This document shows positions 32,772 to 40,368 of a stretch of 64,000 bases of DNA, one piece after another. The stretch spans positions 1 through 64,000 of IMG/VR virus record IMGVR_UViG_3300010413_001770; one strand, given 5' to 3'. The notes under the pieces were generated by a model, which saw only the letters and a program-made list of their open reading frames with translations, was not told the origin of the DNA and ran no database searches. The stretch comes from a virus. A program made the position numbers and the translations under genes. How positions within the stretch are numbered: the first letter of the stretch is position 1; every line of letters starts with the position of its first letter.

Positions 32772-34280
32772 TTACTCCTCCTCCTCGGGGGGAGACCCGT
32801 CCGCCTCGTCTTCCGGACTCATGACGGCTGGGAACTCCCCGGCGGGCTCTTCGATAAACTCCGCGTCTTCCGCGCCGTCCTCCACGCTGGCGGCAACCTC
32901 GTCGACCGACATGCCGAGGATGTAGCGCAGGAAGGCGGAGAGCGGCATGAGGGCGCGCAGGTTCCGACTGTCGGCGTACTTCACCAGCGCTTCCGCCTTG
33001 ACGCGGCTGACGATGGCCTGGTCCTTGTCGGCCGGGCCTTCGAGTGGAAGCCACTCGACCTTGTACTGGCCGCCGGCGGGGACCGGCAAGATGCCGAGCT
33101 CGATGAACGTGTCGACGGTCGGGCGGAGGATGACCGGCTCGCAGTACTCATGCCGACGGGTGTCGATCATCCGCGTCCAGTTCTTTTCGTCAAGTCGGCT
33201 GGCGAGCTCGCCGCGCTCTGTCCCGGTCAGGATCCGCTGCGGGATGCCGGTCGCCCCAGCCAGATTCCGGAACACGACTTCGACGTGGTCCTTGGGGCTG
33301 GAGACTTGGGGGCGAAGCTCCTTGATGTCGATCCCCTGTAGCCGCATGTAGCGCTGAAACCCGTGGAGGTAGTTCTGGATCTCCTCGTCGAGGTCCGTGC
33401 TGGAGTCGAGCATCGCCTCCGGGTCGATGTTGAACCCGAATCCAGGGAACGCCCCCCGCCAGAACATCTCGGCCGAGCCGCCCACGAGCATCTCGAGGGA
33501 GGCGAGGTCGTTCCAGACTGGTTCCATGCGCGGCGTGCCGTAGATGTCGGACTCGGACGTGTTGTCCGCGATGTGGATGACGCGGGAGTGATGGACCTCG
33601 AGCGTACGGGAGGAGGCGTCACCAGTGGGGGACACCTTGAGCTGGTACTCGGTCGGCTTTCCGTAGCGCGGAGAGGCGATGTTGTCGTCCCAGTGGGAGA
33701 TCTTGGCGTTTCCTTCCGCACGGGGATTCAGGTAGAGGAGTCGGTCGGTCTCGGGCGCTGCGGCGGTGAGGGAGCCGGGAAGACCGAGCAGCAGAACGCC
33801 GTAACGTCCAATTCCGGCCACGATGTCCGCGCGGGTGAGGTAGTGGACGATTCGGTGGGAGCGGTCGAGCGTCGTCCAGGCGACCGAGAAGGGGCTCTCC
33901 GGGTCGCCGTCCGTGACGATGGGGGCCCGGGACCAAGAAGCGACCGGAGGAGCGGACACGATCCGGCGGGCGACGCCCTGGCGGCGGAAACGGCCGGCGA
34001 AGTCCTCGTAGTAGAGGATCTCGGACCAGCCGAGCGCCTCGTAGAGTTTTCGTTTGGGGGTGCCGGAGCTCGAGTAATAGGAGCGGCCGAGGCGATCAGC
34101 CAGTTGCGCCCGCGACGTGATGGCGGAGGCGAGGATGGCGAGGATTTCCCGGCTGGAGACGGCCGGTTCGGTCGGTTCTGGGGGCGGCGGAGGAGTCCGC
34201 CGGGAGCCGTTACCCGCGCTTGTGGATGATTTCCGCTTCCCCGCTCCAGCTCCTGTTCCCGCTCCAGCCGCCATCAGCAT
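32772..34280 (-). CDS. Portal protein (DUF1073-like)
   Basis: The 502-residue protein starts at 34280 or the in-frame ATG six bases later (34274), which is better spaced from gagggg. After a flexible Gly/Pro/Ser N-terminus come YYEDFAGRFRRQGVARRIVSAPP and IVHYLTRADIVAGIGRYGVLLLG. Later VIHIADNTSESDIYGTPRM, MFWRGAFPGFGFNID, ATGIPQRILTGTERGELAS and RMIDTRRHEYCEPVI are all typical of DUF1073 portal proteins. The acidic C-terminus (EDGAEDAEFIEEP) is common in portals. It lies between terminase and protease, as expected. Confidence 0.87.
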   Translation of the reverse strand: MLMAAGAGTGAGAGKRKSSTSAGNGSRRTPPPPPEPTEPAVSSREILAILASAITSRAQLADRLGRSYYSSSGTPKRKLYEALGWSEILYYEDFAGRFRRQGVARRIVSAPPVASWSRAPIVTDGDPESPFSVAWTTLDRSHRIVHYLTRADIVAGIGRYGVLLLGLPGSLTAAAPETDRLLYLNPRAEGNAKISHWDDNIASPRYGKPTEYQLKVSPTGDASSRTLEVHHSRVIHIADNTSESDIYGTPRMEPVWNDLASLEMLVGGSAEMFWRGAFPGFGFNIDPEAMLDSSTDLDEEIQNYLHGFQRYMRLQGIDIKELRPQVSSPKDHVEVVFRNLAGATGIPQRILTGTERGELASRLDEKNWTRMIDTRRHEYCEPVILRPTVDTFIELGILPVPAGGQYKVEWLPLEGPADKDQAIVSRVKAEALVKYADSRNLRALMPLSAFLRYILGMSVDEVAASVEDGAEDAEFIEEPAGEFPAVMSPEDEADGSPPEEEE

Positions 34281-34293
34281 CCCCTCAACCGGT

Positions 34294-35763
34294 CTACCGC
34301 GCCCCGAATGTGCCCGCCCGCTTCACGCGCATGAGATTATTGTAGGCTTTTGCGACCGAATCAATCAAATCATCGTGAATCGACGACCCCCCAGTGATAT
34401 CGACATGATCCGCTTGCGAGATAAGATCGGCATTCCAGGGGGAGTCCACAAGGAAGACGTTACCCGCTTCCGCCGCTACAGCGAGCGGCCGATAGTAGGC
34501 TAGTTTCGACTTGGTGGTCGGGACGCCGAGGAAGTCGTGGCCGGCGAGAACGTAGCGCTTGTAGTAGTGGATGGTCGTTTTCCCGGACGCGCCGGGCTCT
34601 TCCTCCATCCGGATCGGGACGTCGAAGCCGTCGCGCGCCGCCGTCTCCCGGATGAGCTGTTCGACGCTTGCCGGAGTGGCGCGCGTGTAGGCGAGGTCGA
34701 GGACGTGGAAGTCCCCCTCCGGAGTGCGGTTGGCCCGCGTCCCGGCGGTGGCGTCCGGGCCCTTCTTCCGGGCGGTCCGGTACTCCTCCTTCGAGGGGGT
34801 GGCGGCGAGATCCCAGAACCGGATGCGGTTCTGCGGCCGGACATCCGGGGCGACCGGGATGATGCGCCACCAGTGCTTACGGAAGAGCCCGGTCGAGTCT
34901 TCCACGTCCCAGTCGCCGTCCTCGAGCTTGGCTCGGGTAGTGGCATCCAGGTGGCTGAGCGTACGGAGGTACTCTTCCCGGTCCAGGTAGGGATTATCCG
35001 CGAGTTTACTAGGAATGAACACAGTCCCTGGCGAGCGCGTCGAGGCGGTAATGTAGCGGTCCTTGACCCACATGCCGCGGATGTACTCCTCGGGTAGCGG
35101 GGGGTTGGACGCGGCGCGGAAACGGATCGGGACATCCGCGAGCGTGAGCCCGGACTGGGAGCGCGAGAGACCGCCGCGGTTCTTCGGCCGCCGGAGCCGG
35201 GAGAACATGAACAGCGCTTGATGCTCCCGGATCGAGACGGCTTCGTCGAGGCCGACGAACTGATAGGCGGCCGACTTGTGGTTGAGGTGGGCGCGTGGCT
35301 GGTCGAGAAAGGAAAACGTGAGGACGGCAGGTTCGGCGAGGGCGGACCCGCCGGGGAGAGACTTGGAGCGGTTCTTCCCGGTCGGGAACTCCCACTGGTC
35401 GTACTTACCGTTGTAGTGGGCGCCGGTGCCGGTGAACCACACTTCCGCGCGGGGGACCAAGCCGTCGGGTTTGACGAGGTTGGTGTTGGTGTCGCGGAAG
35501 AGGACGGCGGAGTAGCCCGGGACGTCGACGTACTGGAGCGCCGCCATCAGGAGGGCGTCCGATTTGCCGCCTCCGACCGCGCCCCCGTAGAACGCGTCCT
35601 CGCAGGTGAGAAGGAGGAAGGCGGTTTGCCGGGGAGTCGGCTTGTGGGGACAGAACCTAGTGGCGAGACGGGGCTTGAGTAGAGGACCCAGTTGCGTCCG
35701 GATCGCTGTCGGGGTCAGTCGCGCCGGCGTCTTCGTCTTCGGTATCAGGATTGGAGTATCCAT
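34294..35763 (-). CDS. terL: Terminase large subunit
   Basis: The 489-residue protein carries FYGGAVGGGKSDALLMAALQ, an ATPase Walker A. YQFVGLDEAVSI is Walker B with the catalytic Glu. NPPLPEEYIRGMWVK fits the coupling region. The C-terminal nuclease has IRFWDLAATPSKEE, MEEEPGASGKTTI and SIHDDLIDSVAKAYN with the metal-binding Asp residues. It starts 107 bases before the terminase small subunit stop, an unusually long overlap, with aggggacg upstream. It packages the genome through the portal. Confidence 0.92.
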   Translation of the reverse strand: MDTPILIPKTKTPARLTPTAIRTQLGPLLKPRLATRFCPHKPTPRQTAFLLLTCEDAFYGGAVGGGKSDALLMAALQYVDVPGYSAVLFRDTNTNLVKPDGLVPRAEVWFTGTGAHYNGKYDQWEFPTGKNRSKSLPGGSALAEPAVLTFSFLDQPRAHLNHKSAAYQFVGLDEAVSIREHQALFMFSRLRRPKNRGGLSRSQSGLTLADVPIRFRAASNPPLPEEYIRGMWVKDRYITASTRSPGTVFIPSKLADNPYLDREEYLRTLSHLDATTRAKLEDGDWDVEDSTGLFRKHWWRIIPVAPDVRPQNRIRFWDLAATPSKEEYRTARKKGPDATAGTRANRTPEGDFHVLDLAYTRATPASVEQLIRETAARDGFDVPIRMEEEPGASGKTTIHYYKRYVLAGHDFLGVPTTKSKLAYYRPLAVAAEAGNVFLVDSPWNADLISQADHVDITGGSSIHDDLIDSVAKAYNNLMRVKRAGTFGAR

Positions 35764-36697
35764 CGTCCCCTGCGGATGAGTTCCGTTTCGAGACTTCCGG
35801 GAGAGGCAGTCGCGGCAACAGGTCGTGAACGGCGCCGGATTCTACCAGGACGCGGAGGGTCTCGACGGCGTGCTGGTCGCTGCCGTACGGATGGTCGGCA
35901 ATGTCGGAGCCGTCGCCCTGCTGAGCGGTCCAAGCGTCGAGGGCGCGTTCGAGGAGGGCGTCCTCGCGGAAGAGCCCGAGTGTCTTGTAGAGCATCTCGA
36001 GGGCTTTCGTTTTGCTATGGAACCACACTTTGGTCGTGATGTCGGTGACCGGGGCGTCGTCGTCGGAGTGACCGAGGAGCACTCGAGACGTTACTTCCAC
36101 GCGGGCAATGGCGGCCGCGATGCCGTCGGACCACTGCCGGGGCGGAAGGATGGTCCCGTCTTCCCGGAAGAGGTCGCGGGGGTCGGCGAGTGCGATGGCG
36201 GCCGTTTCCTGGATGATGCGGTCCGAGTTGACTGCGAGCCGGCTGATACGGGCTTCCGCGCGGCGGTTGATCGCGTCCTGGACGTTGTCGCGGGCAAGCG
36301 TGTTGCGGACCCAGCGCTCGCTCACGTTGAGGGCGCGGGCGGTGGCGGCGATGTCGAAGCCGGAGCTAAAGTATTCCTCGACCGCCATGGACTCCATGAC
36401 GCGGAGGCCCGGGTAGCCGTCGACTTCCTTGTCGGAAAGCTCGTGCCGGTCGGGGAACTCGGAGTAGAAGTTGATGGCGGCGACGATGCGCTTGTCGGCG
36501 AGTAGCTTGCGGGCGCGAGCGTGGGCGGACTCGGTCGAGGTGCAGCGCGGGTAGGCGCGCATGTAGGCGGAGGTGAGGTCGGTCGAGTCCCCCTCGATGG
36601 CGATGAGCTTGGCGAACCGGCGCTGGTTACTGGTGAGGGAGAGGAGGGCGGATTCGCGGGATGGGTGGGGGAGGGTCTGGAGAGTAGGGGTGGGCAT
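35657..36697 (-). CDS. terS: Terminase small subunit
   Basis: The 346-residue protein begins with LTSNQRRFAKLIAIEGDSTD, LTSAYMRAYPRCTSTESAHA and RARKLLADKRIVAAI, a terminase small-subunit DNA-binding region. FDIAATARALNVSERWVRNTL is a second helix-turn-helix. ETAAIALADPRDLFREDGTI, TDITTKVWFHSKTKALEML and YKTLGLFRED are the typical oligomerisation segment. The acidic C-terminal tail (TEDEDAGATDPDSDPDATG) probably contacts the large subunit. It overlaps terL by 107 bases. An 18-base inverted repeat lies just upstream. Confidence 0.86.
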   Translation of the reverse strand: MPTPTLQTLPHPSRESALLSLTSNQRRFAKLIAIEGDSTDLTSAYMRAYPRCTSTESAHARARKLLADKRIVAAINFYSEFPDRHELSDKEVDGYPGLRVMESMAVEEYFSSGFDIAATARALNVSERWVRNTLARDNVQDAINRRAEARISRLAVNSDRIIQETAAIALADPRDLFREDGTILPPRQWSDGIAAAIARVEVTSRVLLGHSDDDAPVTDITTKVWFHSKTKALEMLYKTLGLFREDALLERALDAWTAQQGDGSDIADHPYGSDQHAVETLRVLVESGAVHDLLPRLPLPEVSKRNSSAGDDGYSNPDTEDEDAGATDPDSDPDATGSSTQAPSRH

Positions 36698-36705
36698 GGG
36701 AGCGG

Positions 36706-36771
36706 GATCTCCATACTGGTAGCTGAGAGGCGGTAGCAGGGAGCGGGAAGCTGGCTACCAGTATGGAGATC
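36706..36771. repeat. Perfect 18-base inverted repeat upstream of terS
   Basis: The arm gatctccatactggtagc at 36706-36723 is exactly repeated in reverse complement at 36754-36771, with a 30-base spacer. It begins 9 bases upstream of the terS start in a short intergenic gap. It has no T-run on the minus strand. It could be an operator, a packaging site bound by the small terminase, or an RNA hairpin. Confidence 0.85.
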
Positions 36772-36807
36772 GGAAGAGGGAGTGTCAAACTTGAAGCGAG
36801 AGCAGGG

Positions 36808-37080
36808 TTATCCGTAGATGAGTTCGTTCTGGTCTGGGTAGACTACTCTTCCAGTGGGTAATTCCCGGAGCGGATGACGGAAATCTCTCCAAATCGGGTG
36901 GAGTTTAGCCCAGAGGGCGGCGGCGCACGGGCGGCAGAGATCGACCCCGGGCGTGACGTCTCCGTGGGTGGGCGGGACCGGGGAGGGGGGAATCGAGTCC
37001 TCCCCGGTCCGGAACAGGAGACGGTAGGTGGAGACGGAGGTGTGGTAGCTGGTCTTCTGGCAGTGGTCGCACACTTTCAT
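36808..37080 (-). CDS. Zinc-ribbon hypothetical protein
   Basis: The 90-residue protein starts KVCDHCQKTSYHTS and later has VDLCRPCAAALWAKL, giving two CxxC pairs that should bind one zinc. Between them is a Pro-rich loop (GEDSIPPSPVPPTHGD). The ATG follows a strong gaggaggaccc site. It lies between the secreted dockerin-like gene and terS. Small zinc-ribbon proteins of this layout are frequent in phages, usually with no known function. Confidence 0.7.
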   Translation of the reverse strand: MKVCDHCQKTSYHTSVSTYRLLFRTGEDSIPPSPVPPTHGDVTPGVDLCRPCAAALWAKLHPIWRDFRHPLRELPTGRVVYPDQNELIYG

Positions 37081-37172
37081 CGGGGGTCCTCCTCCTGTAG
37101 CGCTCGAGTACTCGAGCGCTCAAGCTCTCAAGCGTGAACTCCAGCAACCGTACCCATCCCCCCGTCCAACGG

Positions 37173-37841
37173 TCAATACTCCAGTTCTTGCCGCCCGAGC
37201 TTGGTAGCGAAGAACGAGAGAAACGTCGGGTCCGGGAGTGTAAGCTCCAGCATCCAGGCCTGGAGATCCGCACCGTCCACGTCGCCGTCACCGTCGTAGT
37301 CGAATAGGAACTCGGCGGGCGGGTCGGCATAGAGGGCGGCAATCTCGGGAGCGGTTAACGGGTAGTCAAACACCCTCACGTCCTCGATGCGCCAGGGCCA
37401 GAGCTGCTCGGTGGCGGCGGTAGTGACGGGGAGTTGAGCTCCCGGCATGGACCAACAGCCGATCGGGGTAGCGTTCGACGTGAAGCAGACGGAGTCGCTG
37501 CCGGGAGACTTGGACGCCACCCAGTGATACCAGAGGGGAGGACCGGCTGAGCCGCGGTTCGTCGGGAAGTTGACCGGGGGACTGTGGATACGGCCGCCGA
37601 TGAACCAGCAGGGCCGGATAGCGGGGATGCGCCAGTAGTCAAAGACGCCGAAGCCGTCGGTCGGATAGCCACCAATCACTCCGGCCGTGGCGTGGATGGG
37701 GACGAGACGCGTGTAGGCCGGGATGGGGGCAGCGGGGTCGACGGTTAACCAGGAGCTGACGGACCAGCCGGGAGAATCGGCGAGGGAGGGGATAGGGGGC
37801 AGAAGTAGGGCGGCGACGAGCAGGAGCGTCCGTGCGGGCAT
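37173..37841 (-). CDS. Secreted LamG-like protein with dockerin-like EF-hand
   Basis: The 222-residue protein has a signal peptide (MPARTLLLVAALLLPPIPSLADS), then a LamG/concanavalin-like jelly roll (WSVSSWLTVDPAAPIP, WYHWVASKSPGSDSVCFTSNA, RIEDVRVFDYPLTAPEIAALYAD). The closing VRVFDYPLTAPEIAALY motif is the classic LamG end. It finishes with FDYDGDGDVDGADLQAWML, a dockerin-like calcium-binding repeat, and a second helix. Export and a Ca-binding dockerin are rare in phage proteins. It is the first gene of the leftward transcript. Confidence 0.82.
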   Translation of the reverse strand: MPARTLLLVAALLLPPIPSLADSPGWSVSSWLTVDPAAPIPAYTRLVPIHATAGVIGGYPTDGFGVFDYWRIPAIRPCWFIGGRIHSPPVNFPTNRGSAGPPLWYHWVASKSPGSDSVCFTSNATPIGCWSMPGAQLPVTTAATEQLWPWRIEDVRVFDYPLTAPEIAALYADPPAEFLFDYDGDGDVDGADLQAWMLELTLPDPTFLSFFATKLGRQELEY

Positions 37842-37867
37842 GGGGGGCCTCCGGGTAGCGGATGGAC

Positions 37868-38036
37868 GGTTAACGGTTGACGGTTAACGGGCAACTGTAG
37901 CTCGGCTAGCGACTAGGCGTCAACCGGAGAGTAGGCTGAGCTATGGTTAACCGTTACCCGTTAACGAGTAACCACTAACTGTAGATTGTTCTACAGTATT
38001 ATTAACCAGTTACCGAGCCGCGGTTAACCACTAGTT
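37868..38036. repeat. Cluster of GTTAAC-type motifs
   Basis: Copies of GGTTAAC or its near-inverse occur at about 37869, 37882, 37944, 37958 and 38023, with related GGTTACCC/AGTAACC words between. The same motif family recurs at 38630-38660 and 46307-46320, and as tandem or degenerate forms at 43138 and 61574. Confidence 0.7.
37978..37997. promoter_or_regulatory. 8-base stem palindrome (actgtaga / tctacagt)
   Basis: A perfect 8-base inverted repeat with a 4-base loop (ttgt), lying in the divergent region about 137 bases upstream of the leftward secreted protein gene. It is suitable as a dimeric repressor site. No T-run follows in the minus direction. Confidence 0.55.
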
Positions 38037-38410
38037 AATACCGGCCCGGATATTCGCTGTAGTGTGGAAGTGGGGGCGTATTGACGGCTGGTCAACCGTG
38101 ACCCTGGGATTCGCAAGGGGATGTTGACTCACAGTTAACACTGTCCCGGGATTCACGTAGCGGCGAAGTCGCAGGGGGGCGCCATTTTCAAACGCTGTTT
38201 GCGTCGTTGGGGCCCCACTCGAGTGGCCGCGCTGATTTTCCGGCCCCGACACGACATTAGGTAGACGTCGGGTCGACATTGCACACGACGTGAGAATGTC
38301 GGGTCGATGTCGGGTCCATGCGGGGTGATTGTCAAACGTCGTCTCGGCTGGTAGAACGGGGGCCGGAGGGGGCGGGGGCGTGGTAAGTAAGACTTACCTA
38401 CCAGCTGGGG

Positions 38411-38513
38411 GTGTGGAGCTCAAGAGGGAGAGCTCAAGAGGGGGAGGGGAGAGGGGGTTGCGCTCGAGCGCTCCAGTTGCAGCGTGGGCGCCTTCCCCTC
38501 TTGAGCTCCACAC
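38411..38513. repeat. Perfect 18-base inverted repeat, 67-base spacer
   Basis: The arm gtgtggagctcaagaggg (38411-38428) is matched by its reverse complement at 38496-38513. A partial extra copy (gagctcaagaggg) follows the left arm. The shared core CTCAAG also recurs elsewhere in the region. Confidence 0.75.
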
Positions 38514-38750
38514 TCCGGCTCACGAGCCCGGAGACGGGTCACCTTTGCGATTACCGGAGCGCTCAAGGGTAGGAGTACCCCCTCCCCATGGATCGTCCAA
38601 CCGCGGGGCCGCAAGGGGGCGGAACGGGTTAACGGTTAACCGTACGTCGACACGTTAACCGCACGTGTGGTACTCGAGGGCTCAAGTGGCCTCTCCACAC
38701 CCCCTCACACCCCAGTTAAGTAGTAAGACTGTACGACGCCCGCGACTGGC

Positions 38751-38823
38751 TACACAGTGACACGGTGACAGACCGACAGACTGACACGGGTACACAGTGA
38801 CACGGGGACAGACTGACAGACCC
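38751..38823. repeat. Direct repeats 40 bases apart
   Basis: The word tacacagtgacacgg occurs at 38751-38765 and again at 38791-38805, and both copies are followed by gacagac(c/t)gacaga variants. The block is built of tgacac/gacaga units. Confidence 0.7.
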
Positions 38824-38981
38824 GGCGGGACGTGCGGGGGAGTATCGGCCTGGCCAGCCGCGGGGGGCCGCGAGGAGGAGGAGGGGCCCGCAAGGGAGGA
38901 GAACGAGCACTCAAGCGGCCCCCCTTCCCCTCTTGAGCATCACCCTTCGTTTTTCCGCCCCCATGGCGGCTTCCGAGAATC

Positions 38982-39158
38982 CTATCCACAGGTTATCCAC
39001 AGCGACCGAGACTTATTAACAGTTTGTCAACATGTTATCCATAGGTTATCCACAGAAAAGTGACAATCTGCGTCACACGCGGGTGACAATAATTGTCACC
39101 AGCCGAAAAACGTTGAATTGACGCCACTTTTCGACGATCGGCGGGTGAGTTATCCACA
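38982..39158. other. DnaA-box cluster, putative replication origin
   Basis: Perfect TTATCCACA boxes lie at 38993-39001, 39046-39054 and 39150-39158. One-mismatch boxes are CTATCCACA at 38982-38990 and TTATCCATA at 39035-39043. All are in the same orientation. AT-rich words (acttattaacagtttgtcaacatg) lie between. This matches the layout of bacterial DnaA-dependent origins and suggests the phage recruits host DnaA, or competes for it. No dnaA gene is visible in the window. Confidence 0.7.
39082..39100. promoter_or_regulatory. Operator-like palindrome GGTGACAAT-A-ATTGTCACC
   Basis: A perfect 9-base inverted repeat around one central base. Additional half-sites TGACAAT at 39061-39067 and ATTGTCA at 39186-39192 flank it, all within or next to the DnaA-box cluster. 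It is a good candidate binding site for the XRE or RHH regulator encoded at 48634-49967, but this is inference. Confidence 0.6.
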
Positions 39159-39881
39159 GGTAAGCGTTACTTACCACTGACGTAAATTGTCAGTCGGCGA
39201 GTGTTAACCAGTGGTTAGCATCCCCGCTTGAAAATAGTTGCCCTCGCCGATTCCCTAACGATTTCAGGCGTTTGCGGGCGCGGGCCGCTCGAGAGGAGGG
39301 TAACCAAAGGTTAACTCGGCACGCCGTCTGCTTGTTAACAGGTTGACTGAACGTTGCACGGCGGAACAGACGAGTTCTTTCACAATCGAATAGGCGCCTG
39401 GTCGACACACGCCAGCACGGGGTCTCGGGCCGATGGACGCGGGGACGCGGACAGTAGCACGGCAACAAGGGGCTCTTCGAGGGGCAAACCAGGGCACAAA
39501 CACAGAGGGCGGGCGGATAGCAAACGGTGTCCGGCTCGTTTCGAGACTAAGACACGGAAAAACGGGGTGCTGTGCTGGTCGAAAAACCGAATCACCCCCG
39601 AAACGGATAGGGACAGCCCGGTAGTACAACGGTAGAACGACTCCGTTCGCGCAACCGAAACGACGACGACGAACCCGTGCTAGTAGGACGGCCGATCCAA
39701 GGAGAGGCCTGCTAGTGGCGCCCGCACCGCCCTCTTGAGTGTGAGCACAGCTGAAGCGATCGAGCCCAAACGCTACACCGGGCAGAGCACACGGACGTCG
39801 ACGCGCGCAAGGATTGCGCCCCCACGAGCCGGCTCGAGCGTTTCAACGGTTTTCACACTACAGAAGCGAAAGGGGCACAGA

Positions 39882-39986
39882 ATGAAGACACGAATGCGCG
39901 CAAAGAGAGTATGGATCGTCACGCGCGGACATCCTGCATACGGTTGTCTTCTGCCGAAACCCGTCTGGGGAAAGAGGTCCCGATGA
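39882..39986 (+). CDS. Small basic peptide
   Basis: The peptide has 34 residues: KTRMRAKRVWIVTRGHPAY then GCLLPKPVWGKRSR. The ATG at 39882 follows cgaaaggggcacaga, a member of the start-leader family seen before other small genes downstream. A longer GTG start at 39735 lacks a ribosome-binding site. It is the first rightward gene and overlaps the next microprotein (ATGA). Highly basic; possibly nucleic-acid binding. Function unknown. Confidence 0.5.
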   Translation: MKTRMRAKRVWIVTRGHPAYGCLLPKPVWGKRSR

Positions 39987-40054
39987 GATACGCGATGGTA
40001 ACTATCGGTTACACGGCCGCTATGCTGGCAGCGGCCGCTTGGTATTTACTCTAA
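39983..40054 (+). CDS. Membrane microprotein, 23 residues
   Basis: The product begins MRYAMVTIGYTAAMLAAAAW and closes with YLL. It is a single hydrophobic helix with a positively charged N-terminus. The ATG overlaps the previous TGA (ATGA) and is preceded by gggaaagaggt. Its size suits a membrane-active early phage peptide, but there is no direct evidence of function. Confidence 0.5.
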   Translation: MRYAMVTIGYTAAMLAAAAWYLL

Positions 40055-40083
40055 GGGCGCCCGGGCGCCGGAAAGGGATTCCG

Positions 40084-40284
40084 ATGGACATACAAAGGTT
40101 CGAGTCTATCTGCGAAGCACAGGCCGAAGTCCAGTTTGTGGCGGGATATCTTGAGCAGAGCGCGAAATGGTACTCGCGCCCGCTCAGTCAAGAAGAGTTC
40201 TCTCAGCTGATCGGCAAACTCCGTCACGCGACGGCCGAGCTCAAGAAACTAGTAGTGATGGAATGCCAACCGTGTGAAAGGTAA
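40084..40284 (+). CDS. Small helical hypothetical protein
   Basis: The 66-residue protein begins DIQRFESICEAQAEVQFVAG and has QSAKWYSRPLSQEEFSQLIG, KLRHATAELKKLVVMECQPCER. It is predicted helical, possibly a coiled-coil dimer, with a C-terminal CxxC. The ATG follows ggaaaggga. A strong terminator follows the stop by 5 bases. No family recognised. Confidence 0.6.
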   Translation: MDIQRFESICEAQAEVQFVAGYLEQSAKWYSRPLSQEEFSQLIGKLRHATAELKKLVVMECQPCER

Positions 40285-40289
40285 AGGGT

Positions 40290-40324
40290 GGGCGCCAACG
40301 TTTGACGGTTGGCGCCCTCTTTTT
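40290..40324 (+). terminator. Rho-independent terminator
   Basis: A perfect 10-base stem (gggcgccaac / gttggcgccc) with an 8-base loop, followed by tctttttt-like tctttttg. It is the first of several intergenic terminators in the array of small early genes. Confidence 0.9.
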
Positions 40325-40368
40325 GCGGTTCACACACACACCACACCACACCATACGGAAGGGAAACC

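Larger units (their letters stand above)
37842..39881. other. Divergent noncoding control and putative origin region
   Basis: About 2 kb separates the leftward structural genes from the rightward early genes. I see no convincing gene here: open frames are short, on both strands, and lack ribosome-binding sites. It holds a cluster of GTTAAC-type motifs (37868-38036), an 8-base stem palindrome (37978-37997), an 18-base inverted repeat (38411-38513), 40-base-spaced direct repeats (38751-38823) and five DnaA-box-like sites (38982-39158). It also has a GGTGACAAT palindrome (39082-39100) and dispersed GAGNRCTCAAG repeats. Promoters in both directions must lie here, but no clear -35/-10 pair could be chosen. 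Confidence 0.75.

Noticed and set aside
38031-38279. Minus-strand open frame of 82 codons in the divergent region
   Set aside because: No ribosome-binding site, repeat-rich composition and no family-like pattern. It lies in the putative control region.
39190-39629. Minus-strand frames near the DnaA boxes
   Set aside because: Arg/Pro-rich shadow-like translations without ribosome-binding sites, contradicting the rightward direction of the adjacent genes.
39602-39672. tRNA-like sequence with D-arm word ggtagtacaacggtagaacg
   Set aside because: The D-arm looks right and weak acceptor pairing is possible (agcccgg with ccgtgct), but there is no anticodon stem with T33 and no GTTCRA T-arm, so no functional tRNA can be folded.
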